A stretch of 60,000 nucleotides of DNA from Nymphaea colorata (lineage: Eukaryota; Streptophyta; Magnoliopsida; Nymphaeales; Nymphaeaceae): assembly GCF_008831285.2 (NCBI RefSeq), contig NC_045139.1, positions 9,024,204 to 9,084,203 of the forward strand, read 5' to 3'. Positions 25,324-36,482 of the stretch are shown piece by piece. A program made the position numbers and the translations under genes. Each line of letters starts with the position of its first letter. The first letter of the stretch is position 1. The notes below the pieces were generated by a model that did no database searches, was not told the origin of the DNA, and saw only the letters and a program-made list of their open reading frames with translations.

Positions 25324-28153
25324 AGATTTTCCTATTACGTTGGGCTTTTTTGGGTCAATGACGCCAACTTACTTGCAGATGTATAACTATGAAACAGGAA
25401 ATCATAAATTATTATAAACAGAAATCTTAGTTTTACATTAATTTGTTTTAGACAATAACTTTTAATAGCTCACCTCCAACATTCATCAACAGGAGGACAA
25501 CGACAAATGGCCAGTGATACCAACTGCAACACAGGAAGATGAAATCGTTTAACTTGAAAATACTTAAGAAATTGGTACAAGAAGACCAAAAACTCTATAA
25601 AGAAAAGCACATATGTGATTTACCTTATACCAACAACTTTCTTAAAATCATCTTCATATGCACGCATTATAAACTTGTGGAATTTGAATTGCGGGTTCCC
25701 TCCACAGTGCATCTAGAAAGAAGGCAAGTGACCATGCAAAGCTTTAAGAAACATTAAATTCAATTGGTTCATATTCAAACCTTTATTTAATCAAAACATA
25801 CCATTATGAATCCCAAACGCAGTGTTCTGTAACCGATCTTGGTTATTGATGCATGGAATTGTTTAAAGAAGGAATGCTTCAAAGAGGAAAAGAAACCATA
25901 TAGTCAATTAATCGATGTTGAAATTTCAAAACAATTACTACTATCATTCAACTTATTCCAAGTTAACCACAACCCATAACATCACATAGGTTCGACATTA
26001 AAAAGCAATATTATCTTGAGTGTCTTTAATCATCATAAGACATAGCAATTTTCCAAACACACACATATACTATATGTAGATTAGAGACGACCAGTGCTAA
26101 GTTACAGAAAGAAGCAATTTTAAGTAGGGTCGTCAGTGGATCGGATTTGGATTGCATATCTAACCAAACTGCTTCAAGAAAATCATACATAGAAAAAAAA
26201 AAAATATCAGATTAAGAAATCGAATCAGAATTGAATTTAAGAAATGATGTCAGATCAGATTTGGACTCGATTTTAAATATGCACATATATGTTTGGATGC
26301 AGATTCGAGTTTAATAGATATTCTGTATACAATATACACACATTTTGAAAGTCAGTACAATGTGACTTGAATTTGACATGCCTATTTAAAAGCTGGATTC
26401 AGATTCAGATGTAAACTTAAGAAGATTGGAATGCAACCATGTATTCAAATTGTGAATTTAAAAATAGGATTTGAATAAGGCACAGACTTCCAGCTGTTCG
26501 TATTCCAATCTGAATTAGAATCAACATATATGAATATCTGATAATCGGACATGGTAAATTGTGCATCTTATAAATCAAAATGATAATTAGCAAATGTTAG
26601 TGCTTAAGATGGTGTAGACATAAGATGCAAAGAAAATCATTTTGACATTATTGTTGGTAAATATGGTTGAAAAGGAGAAGACCATTGAAGGCTTGAAAGG
26701 AAATGAAAGAAGATGATACAAGTGATCGCAAGATAGCAGATTCATCTCTTTAGGAGTAAAGAACTGGGGATTAGAAATCAAGGTTGAATTGACTCCACAA
26801 GTTTGGATACTTCTTAAAGATTATTATGCTAGTGACAATTTACAAACAATGAACTCATAGAATTGATTGACATTGAGGGGGAAAAAAAAAAAGAGAAGAG
26901 GAAATAAAAACTTACCAACCAACTTAGTACGCATGAATGGCCTTTTAATGCTTTGTAGTGCTCCATGATAAACTGATCGCTCAGAACATGTGTGATTTTG
27001 GATCCTATAGATCAAAGAGGTTAACCAAAATTAGTAATTAGGGAAGTTAACGGATTGGATTCAATCGGATCTGTCTGAATCTGAATCCAATTGCAATCTG
27101 AATCTGAATTTTACACATATCTGAATCTGAATTTTGAATTGAATTTGGCCAATTTTCAAATGTAAGAGCATTAAATATAACATATTTGTTTAAAAATAAG
27201 TTTGGTTCAAATCCGAATCCAAATCCGACTATATATGTATAGATATATGAATCCCATGTCATTTCTTAAATCTGAATCTGATCTGATTTCTTAATCAGAT
27301 TTGAATTTTTTTTTCATATCCAATTTTTTCGAAATAGTTCGGTTGAATGTCTGATCCATATCTGATATATTGACATCCTTGACAATGCTCTGACATTGCA
27401 GAGAACTTCATTTAGAGATCCCATTTTAGCCATGCAGGCCTACTAATTGACATATTTAAAAAGCACACCTAAATTTTGGGAAATTGCATTTTAAAGCCAT
27501 GAAACGAATTCTAAAAAAGAAGCTTCCTTAGCTCAAGTATATTTACCACAATCGAACTATAGTTAGGCAACATAAAATGACTTAATTGCCCTCAAATATT
27601 TCAAAAGTTCGGGTCTGTATTTTTTTGCTATTTTAAAAAACTAGGTGTGTCCCTAAGATTTTCATAAAACTACAAACGTCTTTTGCAGATTGTAAAAAAG
27701 TGTCAATCTAAAAATGCAAGTTAGACTAGATTTGAAGCGTACATATTAGATTTGAACTAAATCTTATTTGAATCCAGTCCCATTATGAAGGTAATGGTAT
27801 TGGTGGTGATGCCTTGTTCATTTGATATTGCCTAACCCTAGTCCAACCACAGTAGGAGCGTGTGAATCAAGGAATGTTACTGTAAATATGTTCAATACTC
27901 AATCGATTTTGCAAACTTTTCTAAAAACTATTTGTGCTAGCTGAGAAACAAGTACTACCAACATCTCACTCTTCCTCCCTGAGTAATGTGATTAGGTGAA
28001 AATATCAAAGATATCAAGAAAGTAACATGAGCCAAAAAGCTGAGAAGTTGACTAGTTCTTCAAGAAAAATATGTCATACTGCTATTGTCAGCCTCTTCCA
28101 CAATCGAGTTCTCCCAGGCTTCCCACTGAAGAATCTGATGAAAAATAAGAAAA

Positions 28154-28184
<31 letters not shown>

Positions 28185-31100
28185 GACAGATTTATTATAT
28201 TGAAAAAATATACACTTATTAGCAAATTAAAAGGGGTTCTTTGGAGTTACCTTCAAACGACCCAAGCATATGGTCACAACGGTGAGAGAAAGATGGGTAA
28301 TGGCCAAGACAAAGATAAAAATGTGCAGCTGATGTATTGCATCAGTTGATAACAGTTGTTCTTTCCCCTGGTAAAGACCAAAAATAGATTCTAAAATTGT
28401 GAGATACCAAACATATTTGTAACTGATTCAACTTCAAAAGAAGAAATTGAGATTTTTTTTTGGTATAAAGAAGCTGTTTAGAACCACATTAACTAACTAT
28501 AGCACGAGGTCGAGCTACACCAATCAGATCCTCCTCAATCAATAGCAAATGACCAGGTGGATTGGTAAAAATGGTCACTCCAAAAAATCCTTGAAAGCCC
28601 ATGAAACAAGAAAATCCGCACACATATATATGTTTAGCAACCACCTGGGCATTATAACATATTTTTATAATAATTTTATTTAAATGTATATGTAATTATA
28701 TATGCATTTTATAAATAAATAATATTTATGTATTCAACATAAGATGGGTAGGATTTGATGATTCTTAAATCCTAAAGATTTTAAATGATGGGCAATCAAA
28801 TGCATCCCAAAGATATCAGATCCAACTAATCAAACTGAGTACTCCCGGTAAGATAATGATGTGCCATGAAACCCCCATCAAGTACTATGGGGCTTACCAA
28901 ATCTACATTTTTCCTTAAGAAATGCAACTCCATGCTCACTTCAATTTCTGGTTCCTCTTTCATTCACAAGTGACTATATTGAATCTAACAATCTGTCATA
29001 GAATGTCACGGAGAATCAATCGGTAAGCACAGTAATGAGACAAGACAAGAGTATTCACCTTCTTCTCGCAGTGGTTTTCGTATTTTTGGTCTTCGAGATG
29101 GTGTTGCCAAAACACTGATCCGAACTCTTTCCTCCTGCACGGCAGCATATGATCGAAGTAGCTGCTTGGGATGCAGATGCAGTTGAGAGGCGCTTGGAAG
29201 GCCGACAGCAAGAAGGAGATGAAGCCCATCAGCATCAGCTCTGTTGCACCAGTTCAAAACACCCACATCATTCACATGTCTTGAACTCATGTTCCAACTA
29301 ACAGAAATATGTCTCATGCCGTGCTTGAGTGGCGGAGCCACATGGGGGCTAGTGCGGGCAGTTGCCCACACCAGCTTTACAAAATGTTAATAATTTCATA
29401 TACTGGTTGTTTATATAAATGGGTGCCTCTTAAAACATTAAAGTTATTGAACTAGTGATCCCCCAGCCAAAATTTATGTCTCCGCTAATGGGGCGTGCTC
29501 CATAGCTTGGATATGTTTTATAATATAGTTTTTCGAATAAATATTATTTTCACTACCAAAGGTCTGCAACTTAATATACGATTTTGTATACTCGAAATGG
29601 AGTGCAGAGAGTCGACAAGGGGAGGTTGGTTTATTTGTTTGGGTGATACCAAGACTTAGTTTGTTATAAACAACATGAGGAAGGTTAGGTTTTTCATTCT
29701 CTTTTACGAAATCAGGTTTAACCAGAACTAGGTTTTTTCCAAATCCAATTTTTATGACATCCAAATACTCCAAAACCTTCGTGTTTGGCAGCTTAAGATC
29801 TCAAGCCCTCTTGAGGGTGTGTTTGATAGCTTTAGATCTCAAATCCGAGGCTGATCTAAGATTATCTTTATGTGAGACAATCCACAATAAAAACAAACAC
29901 AAAATTTTTGCCACTACATGAAAATGAGGATTTGAAATCTAAGTTTATGGCCAAAACCTCATATTTGGCCTCAAATGGGAGAGAGGTCCAACCACAACTA
30001 TGTGGATCTAAAATTACCAATGATCTCAAATCACCTTGGATCTCATATTTGAGGTTATCAAATACCTCCATAAGGTTGTGTGTTTGTTTCACCGCAGATC
30101 TGAGATCAACAGTGATTTGTGATTTTTCATGGATTTTAAGATCAGAATGCCCCCTTCCAATCAACCTTAAATCCATGGTTTTTAACATGTAGCATGACTT
30201 TAAAATATATGTTATCTTCCAAAACAAAACATTTTTATGCAGCTTTGGAACAAAAATATGTCACATCATATCTATATCAAATCACATCAAAATTCTTAAA
30301 TATGAAGTAGTCAAATGCCCCTTAGCGTAACCTGCTTCGAGGGTGGTGCTGATTTTGGCAATTTTCAAATAAATCGTGCGCAAAATAGAGAGTTGGGGAA
30401 GGGGAGGGGTGGCCAACCTTCTTTAACCTTGAGAACTGCTTCAAACAGCGATTTTTGGTTCCTCTTGTTCAATAACTGCACTAAGCCATCGAAAATTAGC
30501 CGCATCGAAAGACTGTATATAGATAGACCAAAGAAATTGAGAAAGAAAAAAAAGAAACCTAAATTTTGACTTTTATCTATGATTGCTTTAATTTAAATGA
30601 GATTTTTTCATAAAAACTAAAAAGTGGGGCACTGGGGAGTTACGAAACCCATACCCATGGCTGTTGGCACGACTTAATGGCGCTACTTTTCTTAATTGTA
30701 AAGTGGTCATGAAACAAGATTTGTGAATCCTGGAGAATGGTAGGGATGTCAACGGATCGGATTCAGATCAGCTATATCTTTAATCATATCCGTTTTTTCA
30801 GATATTCACATATTCATATTCAAATTCGGATTTCAATTCAAATAAAGAAAAGTTATATCTGAATCTGAAACCTGACTTTACAATCCGAATCTGTTTTTTT
30901 ATATTTATATCTGAATCCAAATCCAAATTTTGAACCGGATTTTGCCAATTTTCAAAATTTAATAGCATTAGATATGAGATATTTGTCTAAAAATGAATCT
31001 GATCTGAATCTGTATCAAAACCCAGTCAAAAATTTTTGTATATCCGAATCTGAATCCAAATCCGATCGGATGCCATTTATTAAAGTCGGATCCGATCCGA

Positions 31101-31710
31101 TTTCTTAATCGGACACTAAATTTTTTTCCATATCTGAATTTTTCAGATTAGATTGATTGGATATCTGATTCAAATCGGATATATTGACATCCTTAAGAAT
31201 GGGGACACAAGTGGCTACAGTTTCTTCGGGGTTGTAGAAAAATAACTACTTCCCTGAAAAAAACAAAAAAATATTTATGAAGGTGAGACAATTTGCTGAA
31301 AAGAATAATATTCTTTCTAGGCCAGCATTTTTGTTTCTGTTCATGACTCAAGGGAATCACACTTGAGCCAAAAGACTTTGTCCCTTGTTCAAAGGTTCGG
31401 CAGCCTAAAACTCTTAAAGTTAGAACCCGTGTCACCAAAGGCTATGATTTAGATAAGGAGTTCACGTTCATGAAAATAGAGCTAGCAGCTGGGCTATAGG
31501 CCAAGCACCCTGGTCCTCTTTAAATGTTAATAGGAAAGAAACCTGAAGAGTATGAAGATGAACACTCTCACCAAAGAATATTAGTCCTGCCTCTGCACCC
31601 ACCATCTCATTGTCAAATGAAATTAATTAAGACGGATGCTCCCTTGAGCATTTAATGCCCTCTTTTACTATGATGAGCAAGAAATTAAACGAAAGCATGA
31701 GTCCAAGATC

Positions 31711-31741
<31 letters not shown>

Positions 31742-31868
31742 TTGCCTCTCCAAGGTGATGAAGCCCCCTTTCAAAGAGAAGGGAGAGGATGATGATGACA
31801 GAACAAACAGCGGCAATGATCCATGTAGGCGTGAACTCCAAGTCGTACGTCTTCTTCCCACCTGCCAT
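23026..31868 (-). CDS. MLO: MLO-like seven-span membrane protein, 14 exons, 501 aa
   Basis: Exons (minus strand): 31868-31746, 30475-30418, 29240-29059, 28367-28251, 28134-28080, 27004-26916, 25876-25802, 25712-25624, 25523-25474, 24766-24726, 24286-24077, 23983-23916, 23756-23696, 23313-23026 (TGA). All phases join to 1506 nt. The chain follows the plant MLO family in order: [18 protein letters not shown] (span 1), [27 protein letters not shown] and MLPC cysteines, [117 protein letters not shown]. The C-terminal tail begins with a calmodulin-binding-type helix ([10 protein letters not shown], about 426-435). MLO proteins are plasma-membrane, calmodulin-binding proteins. Some confer powdery-mildew susceptibility, while others act in pollen tube, root or calcium signalling. 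The clade is not assignable here. Intron 1 (31745-30476) starts with GC, and intron 12 has an atypical GTTCTC donor. Confidence 0.92.
23895..23913. repeat. (GA)n tract abutting an MLO splice donor
   Basis: On the transcript strand this is (TC)n, starting directly after the GT (23915-23914) of the intron that follows MLO exon 12. Confidence 0.85.
26127..26553. mobile_element. GGATGTCAACGG-family MITE relict in MLO intron 6
   Basis: The left end TAGGGTCGTCAGTGGATCGG matches the left end of the better element at 30741 (TAGGGATGTCAACGGATCGG). The body is rich in GGATTTGGATT and CAGATTCAGAT words. The right terminus is decayed and its position is approximate. Confidence 0.5.
27040..27376. mobile_element. 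GGATGTCAACGG-family MITE in MLO intron 5
   Basis: The left end TAGGGAAGTTAACGGATTGG and right end ATATTGACATCCTTG are the family's inverted termini. The interior is AATCTGAATCTGAATT-rich and shares the AATTTTCAAATGTAAGAGCA segment with the 30741 copy in the same direction. No clean target-site duplication was found. Confidence 0.6.
29327..29492. mobile_element. hAT-like MITE in MLO intron 2, 166 bp
   Basis: It starts GAGTGGCGGAGCCACATGG, carries the internal near-palindrome GTGCGGGCAGTTGCCCACAC, and ends AAATTTATGTCTCCGCTAATGG. The flanks CCGTGCTT (29319-29326) and GCGTGCTC (29493-29500) agree at 6 of 8 positions, consistent with an aged 8-bp duplication. The left edge is about 90 bp upstream of the exon 3 acceptor. 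Confidence 0.65.
29800..30310. mobile_element. MITE-like repeat in MLO intron 2
   Basis: The left end TTGAGGGTGTGTTTGATAGC and right end GTAGTCAAATGCCCCTTAGC are imperfect inverted termini of the GGGG-GTTTGA type. Internal words such as GGATCTCATATTTGAGG recur in both directions. No duplication was confirmed. Confidence 0.45.
30741..31194. mobile_element. GGATGTCAACGG-family MITE in MLO intron 1, 454 bp
   Basis: It starts TAGGGATGTCAACGGATCGG and ends GATATATTGACATCCTT, giving inverted termini. The flanks GAGAATGG (30733-30740) and AAGAATGG (31195-31202) match at 7 of 8 positions, as expected for an 8-bp target duplication. The body is made of short CGGATTCAGAT / ATCTGAATC words and has no coding capacity. 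Confidence 0.72.
31715..31741. repeat. (GA)n microsatellite next to the MLO exon 1 donor
   Basis: On the MLO transcript strand this is (TC)13, beginning 5 nt into intron 1, directly after the GC donor (31745-31744, GCAAC). Confidence 0.92.
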
Positions 31869-32040
31869 TTCCCTCTAAAGAGAGAAAAAGAGCAAACTTG
31901 CCACCAGAGACGTAACGTCCACAAGAATCGAACTGATAACAGACCCTCTACCTGCCCATCAACCCAACCGAAAAAGGAAGCGGCAATGGGTCTACCAGTG
32001 ATCGGAGGTGCTATGGACATGGTGGAGATGGGGGAGATAC

Positions 32041-32049
32041 ATATATATA
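32041..32049 (-). promoter_or_regulatory. Candidate TATA box of the MLO-like gene
   Basis: CTATATATATGTAT on the minus strand lies about 175 bp upstream of the MLO start codon. The spacing is plausible for a plant promoter with a 5' leader of roughly 140 nt. The call is by position and motif only. Confidence 0.4.
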
Positions 32050-32109
32050 GGAGGCGGGGAAGAAGATGGCTAGAGGATCCTCGGCGTTGCCTTCCCTGAA
32101 TGGGTGGCG

Positions 32110-33580
32110 GCAACTAGCCTCATGGCCCATACCCAACTAGAATATGTGGGTCCGACTACCCTAGGTTGACGAAGTCTAAGTGAACAAACTCCAGTCATCT
32201 TCCCTACAACTGTCATGTGAGAGAGAAATTGTCATTTTGCACTTGACTGCAAAAAAAAATACACCCCAGTTAAACAGCCTTGTCGACAATGTGTGTGTGT
32301 GTGTGTGCATGCAAGTGTGCGTGTGTGTGTATGTAGCATCAGACTGGCAGCCTCAATCAGTAGCGAAAACATTCCTCAAGCCTAGCGCAAAAGGGCCTCA
32401 TTGAGATGTTAGATATTGAACATGGTTCATCTCATTTTTCTCTCAACTGTTTATCATGTAAAGTAAAAGACAAATAGTTAAGTAGAGTCTAGCATCTAAA
32501 GGCTTGTCATTAACTATTTATGCAAGTCTAGCACCTAAAAGTCTGACACTTACTATTTGTGATTAGTGGAATCCATCCACTTTATCATTTTAATTTTCCA
32601 TTATATATGGATCGACGCTTAGAGGTTGTTTGGAATTCATACTGCTTCAAAATTTCTATAGAATCATGGAACACTATGTTGTAGGGTTTTATGAATCTGC
32701 CTCAACTTTTAAAACAGTTTTACTGGATAGTAACAATTGTTATGTAGTACTTGATTCTGTTCACTGAAACTATCTCTTTGTAGAAAGTTATGAAAGTAAC
32801 ATATACTTCAAGGTAGTTCGAAAAAAATACCTTCAAATATTTTGTTTCGAAGGTAATTGATTGAGACCAATCACTTTTGAACAATGGCTATTGATGCCAA
32901 GAAGACTCCATCACCACAGCAGGGCGTTTCTTTCAATCTTTTTCACTCGTTAATTGACTTAGGAATCAGACAAGTTATTTTGGAAAATACACATTCAAAC
33001 TATATAGTGACTAAAGTTGAGTTGTCATTGGATCAACAGTTAATTAAGCGACCTTTTGTATTTTTTTCAACATTTTTCCGCCTAAAGATTGACTTCTGTG
33101 GATATATTGCGTGTTTAGTACCGTGAAATATATTTTCTAAATAGTTTAAATATGTCTTTTGTGAAGAAATATTGTCCACTTAATTTTCACGATATACAAG
33201 GAAGGACAAAAACACCATACAGTGACGCGATGGAGTCTTCTTGGCATTTGGTGCTGCTCAACCCTGAGTAAGAGGTAATCTCCACCCACCATTCCCTTAC
33301 TATGAAGCGTTTGTCAATCCTTTTGGCTCAAGAATTGATTTAAGAATGTGTCAAGAACAAAGAGAAAAAAAGTACACAATTATTGACAAAATCGAAGACC
33401 CGTGAGTGAAAAGCATGACACTTGTCAATTGAAGTGTCACATTCACCATTTGCAGTTTAAGTGAGTAGCGCCCATGATAATCGACGGTAGATGCTCTTGG
33501 GAGGAATTCTCAAAGAGTTAACTCTTAACAAAAAAAAAAGTTAAAGCGGAAGGATAATTTAGAAAATTTTCCCTTCTAAT
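32110..33580. other. MLO upstream spacer, no further gene
   Basis: It contains a (GT)n tract at about 32289-32330. A 19-bp perfect inverted repeat, ATGCCAAGAAGACTCCATC, lies at 32894-32912 with its complement at 33229-33247, about 316 bp apart. The 80-codon frame at 32884-33126 starts within the left arm and has no recognisable domain. Confidence 0.5.
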
Positions 33581-33587
33581 CAAAATT

Positions 33588-33724
33588 AACTTTTCTTTAT
33601 TCTTTTTTGGAGATAATGTTGAATGAAAAACAACTACTTCTAACATTTTCTACGTGAACTTTTCTTTATTCTTTTTGGAGATAATGTTGAATGAAAAACA
33701 ACTACTTCTAACATTTTCTACGTG
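33588..33724. repeat. 69-bp tandem duplication
   Basis: A unit starting AACTTTTCTTTATTC and ending TTTTCTACGTG at 33588-33656 is repeated at 33657-33724. The only difference is one T fewer in a T run. Confidence 0.92.
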
Positions 33725-33812
33725 CACGTGGTACACACATATATATATACATATAGAGAGAGAGAATACTGACTCAATGTTTATAGGTGTCCCATGAACA
33801 TTTTATCTGCCT

Positions 33813-33975
33813 AGGGGTGGAGTCAGCAAATTCTTGCTAAAGGCACCAAATATAAAATTTTAAATTTTAAGGGGCACCAACATATAAGTAAAAAAAAAAA
33901 AAAAAACTAAAAAATATCAATACAAAATTAAGAAATTCTTCTGGGTTTTGTGTGGGCAACTGCCAACACTTAGCA
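33813..33975. mobile_element. hAT-like MITE relict
   Basis: It starts TAGGGGTGGAGTCAGCAAA, like the left end of the bordered copy at 35457. It holds AAATTTTAAATTTTAAGGGG and the word GTGTGGGCAACTGCCAACAC. The far terminus is lost. Confidence 0.45.
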
Positions 33976-35299
33976 CCATCCATCATTTGGTCAGTCTGCT
34001 CAAATAAATAAATAAATTATATATATATACATATATATATTATATGCAACAAACTTAGAGACACTTGACAAATCTCTCTGCATTATTTTTATTGTTGAAT
34101 CAATCCCTACTTTTTAACTTAGATGTGCAACTCAGTCGTTCCAAACAAAATTTGTTCATTAAAAACTTTTCGTTTTCAAGAAAATAATCGAACAGCCGTT
34201 AACAAGTGCAATGGTGTAAAAGTGTTTCTAGAGTCACGTAAAAAGATTATACTAAGCAATATTTATTACAAAGATAAATTGCTAATTAACATTAAAGAGG
34301 AAATGTGATTTGATATACCTCGAAAGTGCAGTTGCACTTAATGAATTTGGCCAATTGCAGTGTAAAGTAGCTAGGAATGGATGGACCTTTACCTCTACCC
34401 TCATGGGTGAATTTTGAAAAATAACCTCGCAGAATAATATTCAAGCTGTATTACCTTTTCAAGATATTATGTATTCAATCATTATAACCCAAAAAAAAAA
34501 AAATCACCATATACGATACACTTAGAAATATCATTATCCACTAGAAATCAGATCTATGAACTACTCGATGAAGAACTAACTTCTTATATTCTTTCATCCA
34601 TATAATTTCACTTTGTATGGAACATTATTTGCGAGTACCAAACACATTATCATGAATTTCTTTTTCCCATAATATTGTGGTATTCAAGATTCATGCATTT
34701 TAGTTTGCGTTTTACTTGTACCATTCACATTATGTGGACATGACTACGAAACTTGTTAATTCACATGCATATCGTATACGTAAAGAGTGAAGGTTGCTGT
34801 CCCTTGAAATTTCAATAGTTAATTTAATTTCATGGTCCCACAAGAAAATTTATATGGATGTCTTCATGAGACAAAGTCTTCCCCTGTCAAAGACTCGGCA
34901 AGTCTAACAGTCATTGACTTGTTCGAAGGAAGAAATTTCTGTAGTTCGTGTTCTTCTCTTTTCTAGTCTTTAATGGCCAAGGTGAAGTTGGAGAACCTAA
35001 TCTCCATCAGAGCTTGCATATGCAGGTGAAGTTCTGTGGAAGGCTAAGTCACATGGATTCTTCAGTAACATCCACATATTTGAGCCGTCGTACCCAAATT
35101 TAAAGTGGGTACTTAAACATATTTGAATGCTTTTTAGCTTGAAGCTGATCCAAGCTACTTAACTTTACTTGATTTAATTTGTTTTCTTATTCAGTTTTCG
35201 TTCTATTTTTTTAAGCTGGTAATAGTTCATTAACATTTATATCACTCGTATGTTTAGATGTTGCTTTCCTTTGGATTTTCTTGTTATTTTGCAAGCGTG

Positions 35300-35302
<3 letters not shown>

Positions 35303-35358
<56 letters not shown>

Positions 35359-35359
35359 T
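35303..35359. repeat. (CA)n-(TA)n compound microsatellite
   Basis: A CA run of about 34 bp passes straight into a TA run of about 22 bp. Confidence 0.93.
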
Positions 35360-35456
35360 ATCTTGCCCTAATCTGGTGGCCACATTTGCTAAAGTTGCCA
35401 TATCATACCCATATTTCTATACCCATACTTATACCCGAATTATCTCTGTACCCATG

Positions 35457-35652
35457 CAGGGGTGGAGTCAGGGGGCGGAGCGGGAGTCCTGACCTAAGCT
35501 CAAAAAGAAAAATAATAATAAAATTTACATGTAAATTTTACAAAATTTTATTTGTCCTATACAAAAATTTTGAAAAATGATATGTTGGCTCCTGTCAAAA
35601 TTTAGAAACTTTAATTCGGCCTCGTCATGAAAAATTTATGGCTCCGCCCCTA
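35457..35652. mobile_element. hAT-like MITE, 196 bp, perfect duplication
   Basis: It starts CAGGGGTGGAGTCAGGGGG and ends ATGGCTCCGCCCCTA. The perfect 8-bp repeat TACCCATG lies at 35449-35456 and 35653-35660, right against both ends. CAGGG-type termini and 8-bp duplications are hAT hallmarks. The insertion site itself looks like a family-A relict: TACCC and ACCCATA words lie before it and TGTGACTTAG directly after it, so one transposon has inserted in another. It is non-coding. Confidence 0.85.
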
Positions 35653-36221
35653 TACCCATGTGACTTAGAACAGAAAAGTCTATCACTTTGTGCCACCTAA
35701 GATTAGGTAAATTGTGATTCATCCCGTGGGTTTAAGAACCAGTGGTGTGAAATCAAACACGGGGTCTATAGATATGGAGTCTATGATTTGGAACAAGATG
35801 CAGACTTGAGAACCAAAAATCCATGGATCTCTTGAGGAACATGAATTATTGATGCAAGGATTACAATCTATGTTGTAATTGTTTACATCCTTCAAACAAA
35901 GGACCTTAGATTTTGATTAAAGATCCTGGGACAAATACAACTAAATAATTTTTTTTCACAAAATTCGGAACCGTTTACACTTGATGGACCTTTAAATGCT
36001 TCAAAATTTACAAATGTCTATCTACAGTAACAAGAACTACTCAAGCATCACAAATGTCTATCTACAGTTTGAGCATGAAGGACAGATTTAAGAGAGAGGG
36101 AGAGATATTGTTTTACTGTTTTGGTAGAAGATCTAAAGAAACGTGAACATAAAACGTAGAGTGAAAGTCGGCTGGCTTTATGTAGGCCCTAGAATAGCCT
36201 CATGGTGAAATGGAGATCATG

Positions 36222-36391
36222 TAGGGCTGGAGGCATGTGTGGGCAAGTGCCCACACAGACCCCAAAAAACTTTCTCTATTTTTGTATTGATATTTGTAAG
36301 CAATTTTTCTCATTTACATATTGGTGTCCCTCAAAAATTTAAAACTTTAAATCTACTATCCCTTACTCAAAATTTTCTGGCTCCGCCCCTG
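36222..36391. mobile_element. hAT-like MITE, 170 bp
   Basis: It starts TAGGGCTGGAGGCATGTG, holds the palindrome GTGTGGGCAAGTGCCCACAC, and ends TTCTGGCTCCGCCCCTG. The flanks AGATCATG (36214-36221) and AGATAAGG (36392-36399) agree at 6 of 8 positions. It is a sister of the copies at 38676 and 29327. Confidence 0.68.
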
Positions 36392-36482
36392 AGATAAGGT
36401 GTCTGGAACAAGATCCGAGCAAGGGATGCATTCAAACGCAAATAGTTTTGCATTGGTATCCAAATGGATATGCCATCTCATA

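Noticed and set aside
26824-27015. Minus-strand frame reading [14 protein letters not shown] over MLO exon 6
   Set aside because: The family reading is the +2 frame ([20 protein letters not shown]), which fits the flanking intron phases. The longer ATG frame is a shadow.
29006-29371. 121-codon minus-strand frame overlapping MLO exon 3
   Set aside because: It is in another frame. The MLO frame ([15 protein letters not shown]) is the conserved one, and this frame runs into the MITE in intron 2.
30361-30420. Possible alternative MLO exon 2 read-through on the plus strand
   Set aside because: The real exon is on the minus strand (30475-30418). The plus-strand 84-codon frame is antisense.
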